Shown here: in pieces, positions 50,937 to 59,732 of the stretch | How positions within the stretch are numbered: the stretch's first letter is position 1 | Layout of the letters: each line of letters starts with the position of its first letter | Source: Crossiella sp. SN42 | GTDB taxonomy: Bacteria > Actinomycetota > Actinomycetes > Mycobacteriales > Pseudonocardiaceae | NCBI RefSeq assembly: GCF_023897065.1 | Contig: NZ_JAMHIV010000030.1 | Coordinates: 1-64,000 of the forward strand | Direction of reading: 5' to 3' | DNA: 64,000 nt | Translations under genes and position numbers: made by a program | Notes under the pieces: model-generated | What the model was told of the DNA's origin: nothing | Databases searched by the model: none | Seen by the model: only the letters and a program-made list of their open reading frames with translations

Positions 50937-52768
50937 GTGTCCAGCGCGGCGGGCTGGTCCTCGGCGCCCGCCGCGCCCAGCACGAACGAGCGGACCAGCG
51001 CGGGCAGCACGAACCCAGTCTCGCCGCTGATGTCCAGATCGGCCAGCTGCAGGAACCTGGCGTCGGCGAGCTGGTCCAGCAGCACCTCCACCGCGGGCGC
51101 GTCCAGGCCGATCAGCGCGGCCACCCCGGCGGCGATGAAGATGGTGGCGTTGTGCTGGGCCAGCCGTTGCAGCACCCGCCGCGCCGGACCGGCCAGCCGC
51201 CGGTAGCTGGGCGTGAGCCGGGCGCCCAGGTCCAGCTCGCCGAAGCGCAGCTCGGTGAGCCGCCGCCGCTCATCGGCCAGCCGGGCGGCCACCCGGCACA
51301 GCGGGGTCCTCGGCCGGGCGGCGAGCTTCGCGCCGACCATGCGCACCGCCAGCGGCAGCTGCCCGCACAGCTGCACGATCGCCCGCGCGGACTCCGGTTC
51401 GGCCTGGATCCGCGCCCGATCGGCCAGCCTGGCCAGCAGTTCCAGGCAGTCCGGCAGCGGCAGGGTGTCCACCTCCACGATGCCTGCCCCGGCCAGGCCG
51501 GGCAGGTAGGTGCGGCTGGTGACCAGCACCGCGCACCCGGCGCCCCCGGGCAGCAGCGGGCGCACCTGCCCCGCCGCGGCCGCGTCGTCCAGCAGCACCA
51601 GCACCTTGCGCTCCGCGGTCCAGCTGCGGAACAGGCTGCTGCGCTCGGCCAGGGTGCCCGGCAGCGCCTCGCCGGGCAGCCCGGTGGCGCGCAGGAAGTC
51701 ACCGAGCACCTCGAACGGATCAGCCGGATCCTCCCCGGAACCGCCCAGCTCGGCGTGGAACTGGCCGTCCGGGAACTCCGCCCGCGCCTGGTGCGCGGCG
51801 CGCACCGCCAGCACCGACTTGCCGACCCCGGTCATCCCGGTCAGCGACACCACGCGCACCGCGGTGCCGTCCCGGTCCGCGGTGGCCAGCTCCCGGACCC
51901 GGCGGATCTCCGCGGCGCGGCCGACCAGGTCGCCGATGTCCGGCGGCAGCTGCGCGGGCCGGGTGAACGCGCCCAGCGTGCCCAGGTTCAGCGCGCCGGT
52001 CAGCTGCGGCGGGCAGGGCGCCTCGTCGGCGTGCAGCAGCGCGTCCTGCAGGCCGCGCAGCCCGGCCGAGGGCTCGATGCCGAGCTCCTCGATGAGGGTG
52101 CGGCGCAGCTGCTGGTAGGTCTCCAGGGCCTCGGAGCGGCGGCCGCAGCGTTCCAGGCTCATCATCAGCTTGGCGTGGAAGTTCTCGTGGAACGGGTGCT
52201 CCACGGTGAGCGACTTCAGTTCGCTGATCAACTCGCGGTGGCGGCCCAGCTGGAGTTCGGCCTCCATGCGCAATTCCACCGCCTGGAGTTTGGCCTCGGC
52301 GAGCTGGTTCAGGTGCGCGCTCAGCACCGGGCCCGCCTCGACATCGGCCAGCGGCGCGGCCGAGGACAGTTTCAGCGCACCGGCGAGAATTTCCGCCGCT
52401 TTGTCCGGCTCGCCGCTTTCCAGCGCGGTGCGGCCCTGGGCGACCAGCTGCTCGAAGACGTCCCGGTCCAGGTCGCCGTCGGCGAGCTCCAGCAGGTAGC
52501 CGAGCGGTTTGGTCAGCAGGGTCCGCCGCTCGGCCGGATCGGCCCCGATCATCAGCCTGCGCACCTGGTAGATGTAGGTCTGGAGGGTGGCAAGCGCGCT
52601 GGCCGGCGCGTGGTCGCCCCAGATCTCCTCCATCAGCGTGCCGGTGGTGACGACGTGGCCGTGGCGTAAGGCCAGCAGTGCGAGCAAACTTCGCAGTTTC
52701 TGCGCACTGGGCGTGATGTTTTCCCCGCCGGCGGTCACCGCCAGCGGTCCAAGCACGGAAATACGCAT
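50927..52768 (-). CDS. AfsR-type SARP transcriptional activator
   Basis: A 613-residue regulator. Residues 1-95 form an OmpR-like winged-helix (MRISVLGPL, LRSLLALLALRHG) and about 98-245 the bacterial transcriptional-activation domain (LIEELGIEPSAGLRGLQ). An NB-ARC ATPase with Walker A GMTGVGKSVL (near 310) and Walker B VLVLLDDAAA follows, then a winged-helix tail. It lacks the TPR region of full-length AfsR. SARPs bind heptad repeats on an 11-bp period. Many operons here carry such repeats, so this is the likely pathway activator. ATG 52768 is preferred over an upstream GTG. Confidence 0.92.
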   Translation of the reverse strand: MRISVLGPLAVTAGGENITPSAQKLRSLLALLALRHGHVVTTGTLMEEIWGDHAPASALATLQTYIYQVRRLMIGADPAERRTLLTKPLGYLLELADGDLDRDVFEQLVAQGRTALESGEPDKAAEILAGALKLSSAAPLADVEAGPVLSAHLNQLAEAKLQAVELRMEAELQLGRHRELISELKSLTVEHPFHENFHAKLMMSLERCGRRSEALETYQQLRRTLIEELGIEPSAGLRGLQDALLHADEAPCPPQLTGALNLGTLGAFTRPAQLPPDIGDLVGRAAEIRRVRELATADRDGTAVRVVSLTGMTGVGKSVLAVRAAHQARAEFPDGQFHAELGGSGEDPADPFEVLGDFLRATGLPGEALPGTLAERSSLFRSWTAERKVLVLLDDAAAAGQVRPLLPGGAGCAVLVTSRTYLPGLAGAGIVEVDTLPLPDCLELLARLADRARIQAEPESARAIVQLCGQLPLAVRMVGAKLAARPRTPLCRVAARLADERRRLTELRFGELDLGARLTPSYRRLAGPARRVLQRLAQHNATIFIAAGVAALIGLDAPAVEVLLDQLADARFLQLADLDISGETGFVLPALVRSFVLGAAGAEDQPAALDTVA

Positions 52769-52904
52769 TATGAACACCCCAGCAATGCATTAATTCATCA
52801 CCCAGAAAAGGTGGACAACTACACGCTACCGCCAGCTTCTCCCTTCTGCAACAAACCGGCCGAATTCCCAAGAGCCGGTAAAGGAACAGTGGAATTCCGG
52901 TATT
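52769..52904 (-). promoter_or_regulatory. SARP gene promoter region
   Basis: This is one of the most AT-rich gaps in the window. On the minus strand TTGCAG (52851-52846) and TAGCGT (52828-52823) are separated by 17 bp, a good sigma-70-type promoter. A leader of about 45 nt with GGGGTG follows before ATG 52768. No heptad repeats of the SARP type were seen, so auto-activation is not indicated. Confidence 0.5.
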
Positions 52905-54110
52905 TCAGGACGCGCGGGCGATCACCGGCTCGGCGCCGATCCGGTCCTGGATGGCCCGCCCGTTCCTGGCCGCGAAGCGCAGCAGGCGGCAGAGCCGGTC
53001 GATCTGTTCCGCGCCCACCGCGGTGCCGGTGGGCAGGGCGAGGCTGCGCGCGGCCAGCGCCTCGGTGTGCGGCAGCCGGGTGCCGTCCCGGTAGGGCGCC
53101 ATCAGGTGGCAGCCGGGGTGGAAGTACCGGCGCGCCAGCACGTTCTCGGCCAGCAGCACCTCGTGCAGGGTGTCCCGGCCCAGCCCGGTCACCGTCTCGT
53201 CGACCTCGGCGACCACGTACTGGAAGTTGTTGTCCTCGGCCGGGTCGAAGGCCAGCAACCGGATTCCCGGCGCGGCGGCCAGGCCGGCGGTGTAGCGGGC
53301 GTGGTTGTGCGCGTTGTGCGCGCGGAACTCCTCCAGACTGTCCACAGAGGTCAGTCCCATGGCCGCGGACGCCTCGCTCATCTTGGCGTTGACCCCGACC
53401 TGCGCCACCTCATCCGGCCCGGTGAGGCCGAAGTTGCGCAGGCTGCGCGCGCGCTCGGCCAGCGCGTCGTCGTCGGTGACCAGCGCCCCGCCCTCGAAGG
53501 CGTGCACGAACTTGGTGGAGTGGAAGCTGAACACCTCGGCCGCGCCGAAGGAGCCGATCGGCCGCCCGCGCCAGCTGCACGCGAAGGCGTGCGCGGCGTC
53601 GAAGAGCAGCCCGATGCCGTGCCGGTGGGCCAGCTCGGTCAGCTCGTCCAGGCGGTGGCCCCGGCCCCACAGGTGCACGCCGAGGATGCCCGAGGTGCGC
53701 GGGCCGATCAGGGTGGCGGCGTGCCCGGGGTCCAGGCCGCCGGTGACCGGGTCCACGTCGCAGAACACCGGGGTGAGCCCGAGCCAGGCCACCGCGTGCG
53801 CGGTCGCGGCGAAGGTCAGCGCGGGCACGATCACCTCGCCCCGCCAGCCCGCGGCGCGGATGGCCAGTTGCAGGGCGAGGGTGGCGTTGCAGGTGGCCAC
53901 GCAGTGCCGGGCGCCGGTGATCCTGGCCACCCGGTCCTCGAACTCGGCCACCAGCGGCCCGCCGTTGGACAGCCAGCCCCGGTCCAGCGCGCCGCCGAGC
54001 CTGGCGAAGAACCGCGCCCGGTCACCGATGTTGGGCCTGCCCAGGCGCAGCGGGGTGCGGAACTCCGGTGTCCCGCCGAACCGGGCCAGCTCACCCACGA
54101 CAGCCTTCAC
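52905..54110 (-). CDS. PLP-dependent sugar aminotransferase (DegT/DnrJ family)
   Basis: This 401-residue protein has the DegT/EryC1 fold with the PLP lysine in FSFHSTKFVHAFEGG, plus NATLALQLA and LFDAAHAFACSW. It resembles DesI-like NDP-4-keto-6-deoxyglucose aminotransferases that make 4-amino-4,6-dideoxysugars. C-3 amination is the alternative. An aminosugar amine would be a natural acceptor for the amino acid from the NRPS module. GTG 54110 follows a GGGGGTGG ribosome site, and a SARP-like box lies upstream, so it belongs to the cluster. Confidence 0.85.
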   Translation of the reverse strand: MKAVVGELARFGGTPEFRTPLRLGRPNIGDRARFFARLGGALDRGWLSNGGPLVAEFEDRVARITGARHCVATCNATLALQLAIRAAGWRGEVIVPALTFAATAHAVAWLGLTPVFCDVDPVTGGLDPGHAATLIGPRTSGILGVHLWGRGHRLDELTELAHRHGIGLLFDAAHAFACSWRGRPIGSFGAAEVFSFHSTKFVHAFEGGALVTDDDALAERARSLRNFGLTGPDEVAQVGVNAKMSEASAAMGLTSVDSLEEFRAHNAHNHARYTAGLAAAPGIRLLAFDPAEDNNFQYVVAEVDETVTGLGRDTLHEVLLAENVLARRYFHPGCHLMAPYRDGTRLPHTEALAARSLALPTGTAVGAEQIDRLCRLLRFAARNGRAIQDRIGAEPVIARAS

Positions 54111-54149
54111 AAACCCACCCCCGTGACGCCCGGCGGAACCAGCGGCCCG

Positions 54150-54194
54150 ATCCTGAGCGGCGCCGGTAGGACCGGACTGGGGCGACGCTGGTCC
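54150..54194 (-). promoter_or_regulatory. SARP box and -10 for the aminotransferase
   Basis: Toward 54110: GGACCAG (54194), GCCCCAG (54183) and GTCCTAC (54172) at 11-bp spacing, then CAGGAT (54155-54150) after 10 bp. A leader of about 33 nt with a ribosome site precedes GTG 54110. This is the right-most box found. Confidence 0.55.
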
Positions 54195-54258
54195 GCCGCG
54201 GCTCACCGGCGATATACGCTGCCCGGGAAGCTCAACCCACTGGGGAAGGAACATCTTC

Positions 54259-55287
54259 GTGCGTATTCGACGTGCGTCCGTCGCGGGCACGCTCGCGCTG
54301 ACCGCGCTGCTGGTCCTCGGCGGCGCCACACCGGCCATGGCCGCGGCCACGCCTGCCGACCTGGGGGTGCTGCCCGGCACCGGCAGCTCGCACGCCACCG
54401 CGATCAACGACCACGGCGTGATCGTCGGCGAGTCCAGGAACAGCGACTACCGGCGGGCCGTGCGCTGGGCGCCGGACGGTTCGATGACCGAGCTGGCCCG
54501 GCCCGAGGGGCGCAAGTCCACGCAGGCCTGGGCGATCAACAGCAGCGGGGTCGTGGTGGGCGACACCCAGGACCCGGAGCTGGAGCGGCCGGTGCGCTGG
54601 GACGCCCAGGGCCGGGTCGAGGTGCTCACCCTGCCTGCCGACGAGCAGGGCAACAGCAGCGGTTACGCCGTGGGCGTCAACGATGACGGCGTGGTGGTCG
54701 GCCACTCCTTCTACTACACCGAGGACCGGTGGTTCGAGCGCGGCCTGCGCTGGAGCCCCGACGGCGCGATGTCCATTTTGGACCCGCTGCCGGGGCACGA
54801 GCGGTCCCTGGCCCGCGCGGTCGGCGCGGACGGCACCGCGGTGGGCTCCTCCAGCGTGGGCAACACCCAGGTCGCGGTCCGGTGGCTGCCGGACGGCACC
54901 GTCACGCCGCTGCCCGCGCTGCCCGGCCAGACCTCCAGCCGCGCTGAGGCGGTCAACCGGCACGGCGTGATCGTCGGTCTCTCCGGCAGCAGGCCGGTGC
55001 GCTGGAACCTCGACGGCACCGTCACCGACCTCGGCCTGGTGCCCGGTGGCCGGGCGGGGATCGCCAACGACATCAACGACGACGGGCTGATCACCATCGA
55101 GTCGCGCTTCCACGAGCTCGGCGACAGCAGGCCCGTGCTGCGCGAGCTGGACGGCACCCTCACCGTGCTGCCGGTGCTGCACGGTGAGGAGGCCGGGCTC
55201 ACCTCCGGGGTGAACAACTCGGGCACGGTGGTCGGCCTCAGCGGCGACCCGCGCACCTTCAGCCGCGCGACCCGCTGGGACCGCTGA
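54259..55287 (+). CDS. Secreted HAF-repeat protein
   Basis: This 342-residue protein has a Sec signal peptide (to about residue 29, ATPAMAAA). It then has about six repeats of the form AxxINDxGxVVGxS...AVRWxPDGxxTxL, the HAF-type extracellular repeat, likely forming a beta-propeller-like structure. Function is unknown. GTG 54259 has GGGGAAGGA upstream, and a TATACG element lies about 40 bp before. It seems outside the biosynthetic cluster. Confidence 0.8.
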   Translation: MRIRRASVAGTLALTALLVLGGATPAMAAATPADLGVLPGTGSSHATAINDHGVIVGESRNSDYRRAVRWAPDGSMTELARPEGRKSTQAWAINSSGVVVGDTQDPELERPVRWDAQGRVEVLTLPADEQGNSSGYAVGVNDDGVVVGHSFYYTEDRWFERGLRWSPDGAMSILDPLPGHERSLARAVGADGTAVGSSSVGNTQVAVRWLPDGTVTPLPALPGQTSSRAEAVNRHGVIVGLSGSRPVRWNLDGTVTDLGLVPGGRAGIANDINDDGLITIESRFHELGDSRPVLRELDGTLTVLPVLHGEEAGLTSGVNNSGTVVGLSGDPRTFSRATRWDR

Positions 55288-55308
55288 CCACGCGGTGCTG
55301 GATCGCCG

Positions 55309-56406
55309 TCACCAACTCAGGGGCAGTTTCGCCAGGTAGTCGGTGAGCAGGCCGGAGATCAGCCGGTGGTCGTGCTGGGAGAAGTGCCAGTCACAGCCGA
55401 GGCGGTCCAGCGCCGGGTCGTTGTAGAACCAGTGGCGGATGCGGTTGTCCCCCTTGCGGTTGCGCTCCTGCACGACCTGCCCGGTGGCATCGGCGAAGGT
55501 GGTGGTGCTGGACACCGCGGTGGCGCTGACCACGATCGTCGTGCCGGGGCCGTAGCGGGCCCTCAGCTTGTCCAGGAACCCGTGGTAGGCGGCCTTGTAC
55601 GCCGCGACCAGGCGCTCCGGGGTCCACTGCTCGCCGGGGTTGATCGCGGTGGAGAAGTCGTTGGCGCCCAGGCCGACCACGACCAGCTGCGGTCGCCAGG
55701 CCGGGTTGTGCCACACGTCGCCGGGCACGTGCTGCAAGCCGCGGTCGTAGAAGGTGCGGTAGGTGAGCTCGGGGGAACCGCCGTTGTAGTTGCGCACCAT
55801 GCCCAGGCCGGACTGCGCGTTGACCTGGTAGTCGGCGTTGAGGGCGCGTGCGGTGAGCGCGCCGAAGCTCTGGTCGGTGTTGGTGTTGCGGCTGACCCCG
55901 CCGGTGGCCGAGCAGTCGCGCGAGGTGGACATGTTGCCGTAGCCCGCGGTCATCGAGTCGCCGATGAACTCGATCTGCCTGGCCCGCGCGGGCGGCTTGG
56001 CCAGCACCGCGCCGCCGGGCGCGGCCACGAACCCGCCGAACTCCCCCGCGGCCCAGGTGCTCTCGGTGCGCTTGACCAGCCGGACGCGGTGCGCGCCGTT
56101 GCTCAAACCGCGCACCCAGTGCGTGGTCCGGCCCGGGGTCACCAGGGTGGCCACGGTCTTGCCGTCGATCTGCACGTCGTAGTCGTTCACCGCGTCGTTG
56201 AGCACGATGCCGACGCCGGTGCCGCGGAAGCGGCCTTCGAAGTAGACGCCGGGCCAGGTGTACTGCGCGGACTTGGTGACCCGGCCCGCGGTGTGCGCCT
56301 GGTCCAGTGGCGCGGCCGCGGTGGCCTGGGCGGCCGGGGCGCTGCTGAGGGTCGCGGCCAGCACGGCGGTGAGCGCCGCGGCTGCCGCTGATCGGTACCG
56401 GTGCAT
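55309..56406 (-). CDS. Secreted carbohydrate esterase, CE2-type SGNH hydrolase
   Basis: A 365-residue exported protein with a signal peptide to about residue 30. The N-terminal beta-sandwich covers about 35-135 and the SGNH hydrolase domain starts with FIGDSMTAGYGN (Ser). GANDFST and the C-terminal DWHFSQHDH follow (Asp/His). This two-domain order is that of CE2 acetyl esterases, which deacetylate plant polysaccharides. It is the last gene of the glycoside-hydrolase operon. Confidence 0.85.
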   Translation of the reverse strand: MHRYRSAAAAALTAVLAATLSSAPAAQATAAAPLDQAHTAGRVTKSAQYTWPGVYFEGRFRGTGVGIVLNDAVNDYDVQIDGKTVATLVTPGRTTHWVRGLSNGAHRVRLVKRTESTWAAGEFGGFVAAPGGAVLAKPPARARQIEFIGDSMTAGYGNMSTSRDCSATGGVSRNTNTDQSFGALTARALNADYQVNAQSGLGMVRNYNGGSPELTYRTFYDRGLQHVPGDVWHNPAWRPQLVVVGLGANDFSTAINPGEQWTPERLVAAYKAAYHGFLDKLRARYGPGTTIVVSATAVSSTTTFADATGQVVQERNRKGDNRIRHWFYNDPALDRLGCDWHFSQHDHRLISGLLTDYLAKLPLSW

Positions 56407-56488
56407 GCTGAGTTCCTCCAGGGCTGTCAGGGATGTGCGGATACGCGGGGAGCCCGGGCTCCCCGCGTACCGCCGTGGCCTGGGTGGG

Positions 56489-58213
56489 TCAGGCCGTCGT
56501 GCCGGTGACCGTGCTGCCCGACTTGGTGACGTGGTAGGTCAGCTTGACGCCGCTCCAGTAGTGGAAGGTCAGCGTCACCCTGGCGTTGTCCCTGACCGCG
56601 GCGAAGAAGTCCGCGGTCAGGTTGGTGGCGTTGCCGGCGTAGTTGGGCGCGAACGCGCGGTCGTACTCCTTGAACGGGGTCCAGTCGTGCGGGCCCGCGT
56701 TGCTGCCGTCGTCGTACTTGGCCTCCATGGTGGCCAGCAGGTCACCGCGGAAGGTGGTCGGGATGGCGAAGGCGGCCGTGGTCCCGTTGGCGTTGCCCAG
56801 GATCGGCTGGTCGTGGGTGATGAGGTTGATCCGCCACGGCAGGCCGTTGGCGAAGCGGGCCGAGAGCACCGCGTTGACGCCGTACTCCCGTGCTCCGCTC
56901 AGCCTGGTGATCGCCGCCGCGGTCAGGGTGAGCTGGTCCCCGGCGACGGTGTAGTCCCGGCCGCGCGCCAGCTCGGTGTTGCCGTGGCGCAGCCCGGTGA
57001 AGGAGGTTCCGTTGAGGTTCAACGTGATCGTCTTGGCGGTGACGGCACTGGCGCGGGCGCTGAACACCTGGTCGGTGGAGGCGGTGGCCGAGCGGGTCCG
57101 CCAGCTCGACTTGATCTGCGCCCACAGCTCGGGATCGCTCCACTGGAAGGAGGTGCGGCCCAGGTGCTGGCCGTTGTCCCACAGCATGGTGGTGATCTTG
57201 CGCTGGCGCGCGTGGTAGCCGAGGTACTCGAAGAACTTCAGCTTCTCGCCCTGCTGGATGGTCCCGGTGTGCCGGTCGAAGCCGAGCAGGCCGTACTCGC
57301 CGAGGATCACCGGCACGCCGCGCGCGATGAAGGTGTTGTGCACCCGGTCGAAGGAGTCGGTGACGTCCTTCTGCGCGGTGGCGTCGAAGTGCGTGCCACC
57401 GGCGACGTTCACGCTGAACGGCCAGTAGCCGTAGTAGTGCACGGTGGCGATCAGGTTGGGGTCGTTGAAGCCGCGGATCGAGGTGGCCAGCTCGTCCAGC
57501 CGCGCCTGCTCGGAGGAGGTGTGCAGGGTGGGCAGCACCAGCAGGCGCCGGGCGTTGTTGCCGCCGGAGCGGCGCACGATGTCCCGGAAGGAGGCGTTGA
57601 GCTCGTGCAGCAGCTCGGCGTTCTGCGCCGCGCCCGAGCTGCCGGTGAACTGCGGCTCGTTGACGCTCTCCAGGGTCAGCCTGGTCGGGGAGAAGTCCTT
57701 GAACGCGGTGGCCAGCTGGATCCACAGCTTGTTGTAGCGGGCGAGCACACCTGCGCGGTCGGCAGGCATGTTCGAGATCCACTGCCAGGAGTCGTGGTGC
57801 AGGTTGGCCATCACGTAGAGGCCCTCGGCCAGCGCCCAGCCGACGACCTCCTTGACCCGGTTGAGGTAGGCCGGCTTGATCGTGTGGTCCGGCGCGGGCC
57901 CGGTGTGCTGGGTCCAGGTGACCGGGATGCGGATGCTCTTGAAGCCCTGGGCCTTCACGTTGCGCAGCAACGCCTGGGTGATCCGCGGGTTGCCCCAGGA
58001 GGTCTCGTCGTCGCCGGTGGAGTCCAGGGTGTTGCCCAGGTTCCAGCCGGGCTGCATCGCCGCGACGTGGGCCATCGCGTTGGCCGGCGCCCGTTCTTCG
58101 GCGGTGGCCTCGTTCGCCGTCAGCAGGGTGAAGCTCGCGGCCAGGGTCGTGAACCCGGCCACCAGTGCGCCGATCCGATGGCGGATCGAGCGGTTTCTGA
58201 GTAATCGCAACAT
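56489..58213 (-). CDS. Secreted GH5 endoglucanase/xyloglucanase with CBM_X2 and CBM46
   Basis: A 574-residue exported enzyme. Signal peptide to about 38; GH5 catalytic domain about 45-370 with GWNLGNTLD, LHHDSW, SVNEPQF (acid/base Glu) and VILGEYGLLG (nucleophile Glu). An immunoglobulin-like CBM_X2 domain lies at about 385-470 (FSARASAVTAKTITLNLNG) and a C-terminal CBM46-like domain follows (FYWSGVKL-type HYWSGVKLTYHV). This triple architecture is known from GH5_4 enzymes active on beta-1,4-glucan and xyloglucan. Start ATG 58213 gives the signal peptide. Confidence 0.9.
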   Translation of the reverse strand: MLRLLRNRSIRHRIGALVAGFTTLAASFTLLTANEATAEERAPANAMAHVAAMQPGWNLGNTLDSTGDDETSWGNPRITQALLRNVKAQGFKSIRIPVTWTQHTGPAPDHTIKPAYLNRVKEVVGWALAEGLYVMANLHHDSWQWISNMPADRAGVLARYNKLWIQLATAFKDFSPTRLTLESVNEPQFTGSSGAAQNAELLHELNASFRDIVRRSGGNNARRLLVLPTLHTSSEQARLDELATSIRGFNDPNLIATVHYYGYWPFSVNVAGGTHFDATAQKDVTDSFDRVHNTFIARGVPVILGEYGLLGFDRHTGTIQQGEKLKFFEYLGYHARQRKITTMLWDNGQHLGRTSFQWSDPELWAQIKSSWRTRSATASTDQVFSARASAVTAKTITLNLNGTSFTGLRHGNTELARGRDYTVAGDQLTLTAAAITRLSGAREYGVNAVLSARFANGLPWRINLITHDQPILGNANGTTAAFAIPTTFRGDLLATMEAKYDDGSNAGPHDWTPFKEYDRAFAPNYAGNATNLTADFFAAVRDNARVTLTFHYWSGVKLTYHVTKSGSTVTGTTA

Positions 58214-58244
58214 GGAACCCTCACAATCTTCGTCGATTGGATGG

Positions 58245-59732
58245 TCAGAGGTGGTCACCCGCGTAGTCGAACCAGTCGAAGTGCACGGATCCCGCCGAGG
58301 CGTACATGCCGATGACCCGGCCGGTGAAGCCGCCCGCCACCTCGGTGGAGAGGTAGCGGCCGTCGAGCGTGCCCAGCACGGTGAAGCCGCCATCCGGCCG
58401 CACCAGGCCGAAGGAGAGGACGTCCGGCCCGGAACGGGCGTCCGCGAGCTCCCGCGTCGCGTCCACCTCGATGCCCAGGACCAGCGGTCCGGCGGGCACC
58501 GGCCGGGACGCCACCACCGTGCGCAGCTGGCCGATCCGGGCCAGCACCCGCACTTCCCCTGCGCCTGCCTCGATCTCGTAGTGGTGCCGCTCGTCGAAGC
58601 GGACCGCCAGGCCGCCGCTGCCCTCGGCGGGATCGAGGAGCGCGCGCACCCGGCAGGAGAGGTGTTGCTGGCGGCGGCCGAGGAAGACCACATCGAGCGC
58701 GTCCAGGGACTCACCGCGGGCGCGCAGGGTCAGCCAGCCGGGCCGTTCCGTTGTGGTGCAATGCTTTTCTGGGCGCTCACGCGGAGACACCCAGTGCGGC
58801 CGCAGCTCGCCGGAGTCGAACTCGTCCAGGCCCGGCTCGGCGGGGAAGGGGTGCAGCGGCCAGGGCGGCGTGGGCAGGGCTGGTGCCAGGTCGCCGACCA
58901 CGGGCCAGTCCTCGGTCCAGGTCACCGGGGCCAGGAAGGTCTCCCGGCCGAGCACGTGCCAGCCGGGGGTGCCGCCGCCGGGCCGCACGCCCAGCAGCAC
59001 CATCCACCACGAGCCGTCGGGACCCTGCACCAGGTCGGCGTGACCGGTGTTCTGGATGGGCTCGTCGGTGCCGCGGTGGGTCAGGATCGGGTTGGCCGGG
59101 CAGGGCTCGAACGGGCCGTTGGGCGATGCGCTCCTGGCGATGGAGACCCCGTGGCCCCGTTCGGTGCCGCCCTCGGCGATGAGCAGGTACCAGTAGTCGC
59201 CAATCCGGTACAGGTGCGGCGCTTCCGGGGCCTTCGCGCCCGGGGTGCCCGACCACAGTTTCCGGGCCGGGCCGAAGGTCTGCCCGGTGTGCGGGTCGAT
59301 GCGGTACTGGCTGACCCCGGCGACCGTGCACCAGCAGTTGCCGTCGGCGTCCCAGGCCAGGTCCGGGTCGATGCCCGCGACCTCGGGCAGCCACACCGGA
59401 TCCGACCACGGACCGGCCGGATCCGTTGCGGTGCACAGCAGGTTGCCGCCGCCCTCGCGCACGTTCGTCACGATCAGCCAGAACCGGCCGTCGTGGTGGC
59501 GCAGCGTGGGCGCGTAGATCCCGCCGGAGGACCACGCGCCGGCCAGGGCGAGCTGGCCGGGCCGGTCCAGCGCGTTGCCGATCTGCCGCCAGTGCACCAG
59601 GTCCCGGCTGTGGAAGACGGGCACGCCGGGGAAGTACTCGAAGCTGGAGCACACCAGGTAGTAGTCCTCGCCCACCCGGCAGACGCTGGGATCGGGGTGC
59701 ATGCCCGGGATCACCGGGTTGGTCAGGCTCAC
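58245..59732 (-). CDS. GH43 beta-xylosidase/alpha-L-arabinofuranosidase
   Basis: This 495-residue protein has the five-bladed GH43 catalytic part (HPDPSV with the base Asp, GIDPDLAWD, APEAPHLY with the acid Glu) and a C-terminal beta-sandwich from about residue 310. No signal peptide is present, so it acts on imported oligosaccharides. GTG 59732 overlaps the GH42 stop (GTGA). Xyloside or arabinofuranoside specificity is not decided. Confidence 0.88.
   Translation of the reverse strand: MSLTNPVIPGMHPDPSVCRVGEDYYLVCSSFEYFPGVPVFHSRDLVHWRQIGNALDRPGQLALAGAWSSGGIYAPTLRHHDGRFWLIVTNVREGGGNLLCTATDPAGPWSDPVWLPEVAGIDPDLAWDADGNCWCTVAGVSQYRIDPHTGQTFGPARKLWSGTPGAKAPEAPHLYRIGDYWYLLIAEGGTERGHGVSIARSASPNGPFEPCPANPILTHRGTDEPIQNTGHADLVQGPDGSWWMVLLGVRPGGGTPGWHVLGRETFLAPVTWTEDWPVVGDLAPALPTPPWPLHPFPAEPGLDEFDSGELRPHWVSPRERPEKHCTTTERPGWLTLRARGESLDALDVVFLGRRQQHLSCRVRALLDPAEGSGGLAVRFDERHHYEIEAGAGEVRVLARIGQLRTVVASRPVPAGPLVLGIEVDATRELADARSGPDVLSFGLVRPDGGFTVLGTLDGRYLSTEVAGGFTGRVIGMYASAGSVHFDWFDYAGDHL

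Noticed and set aside
52781-52800. AATGCATT palindrome and AT-rich sequence as an operator or attachment site
   Set aside because: A single short palindrome in the SARP leader with no second copy in the window; not enough to claim function.
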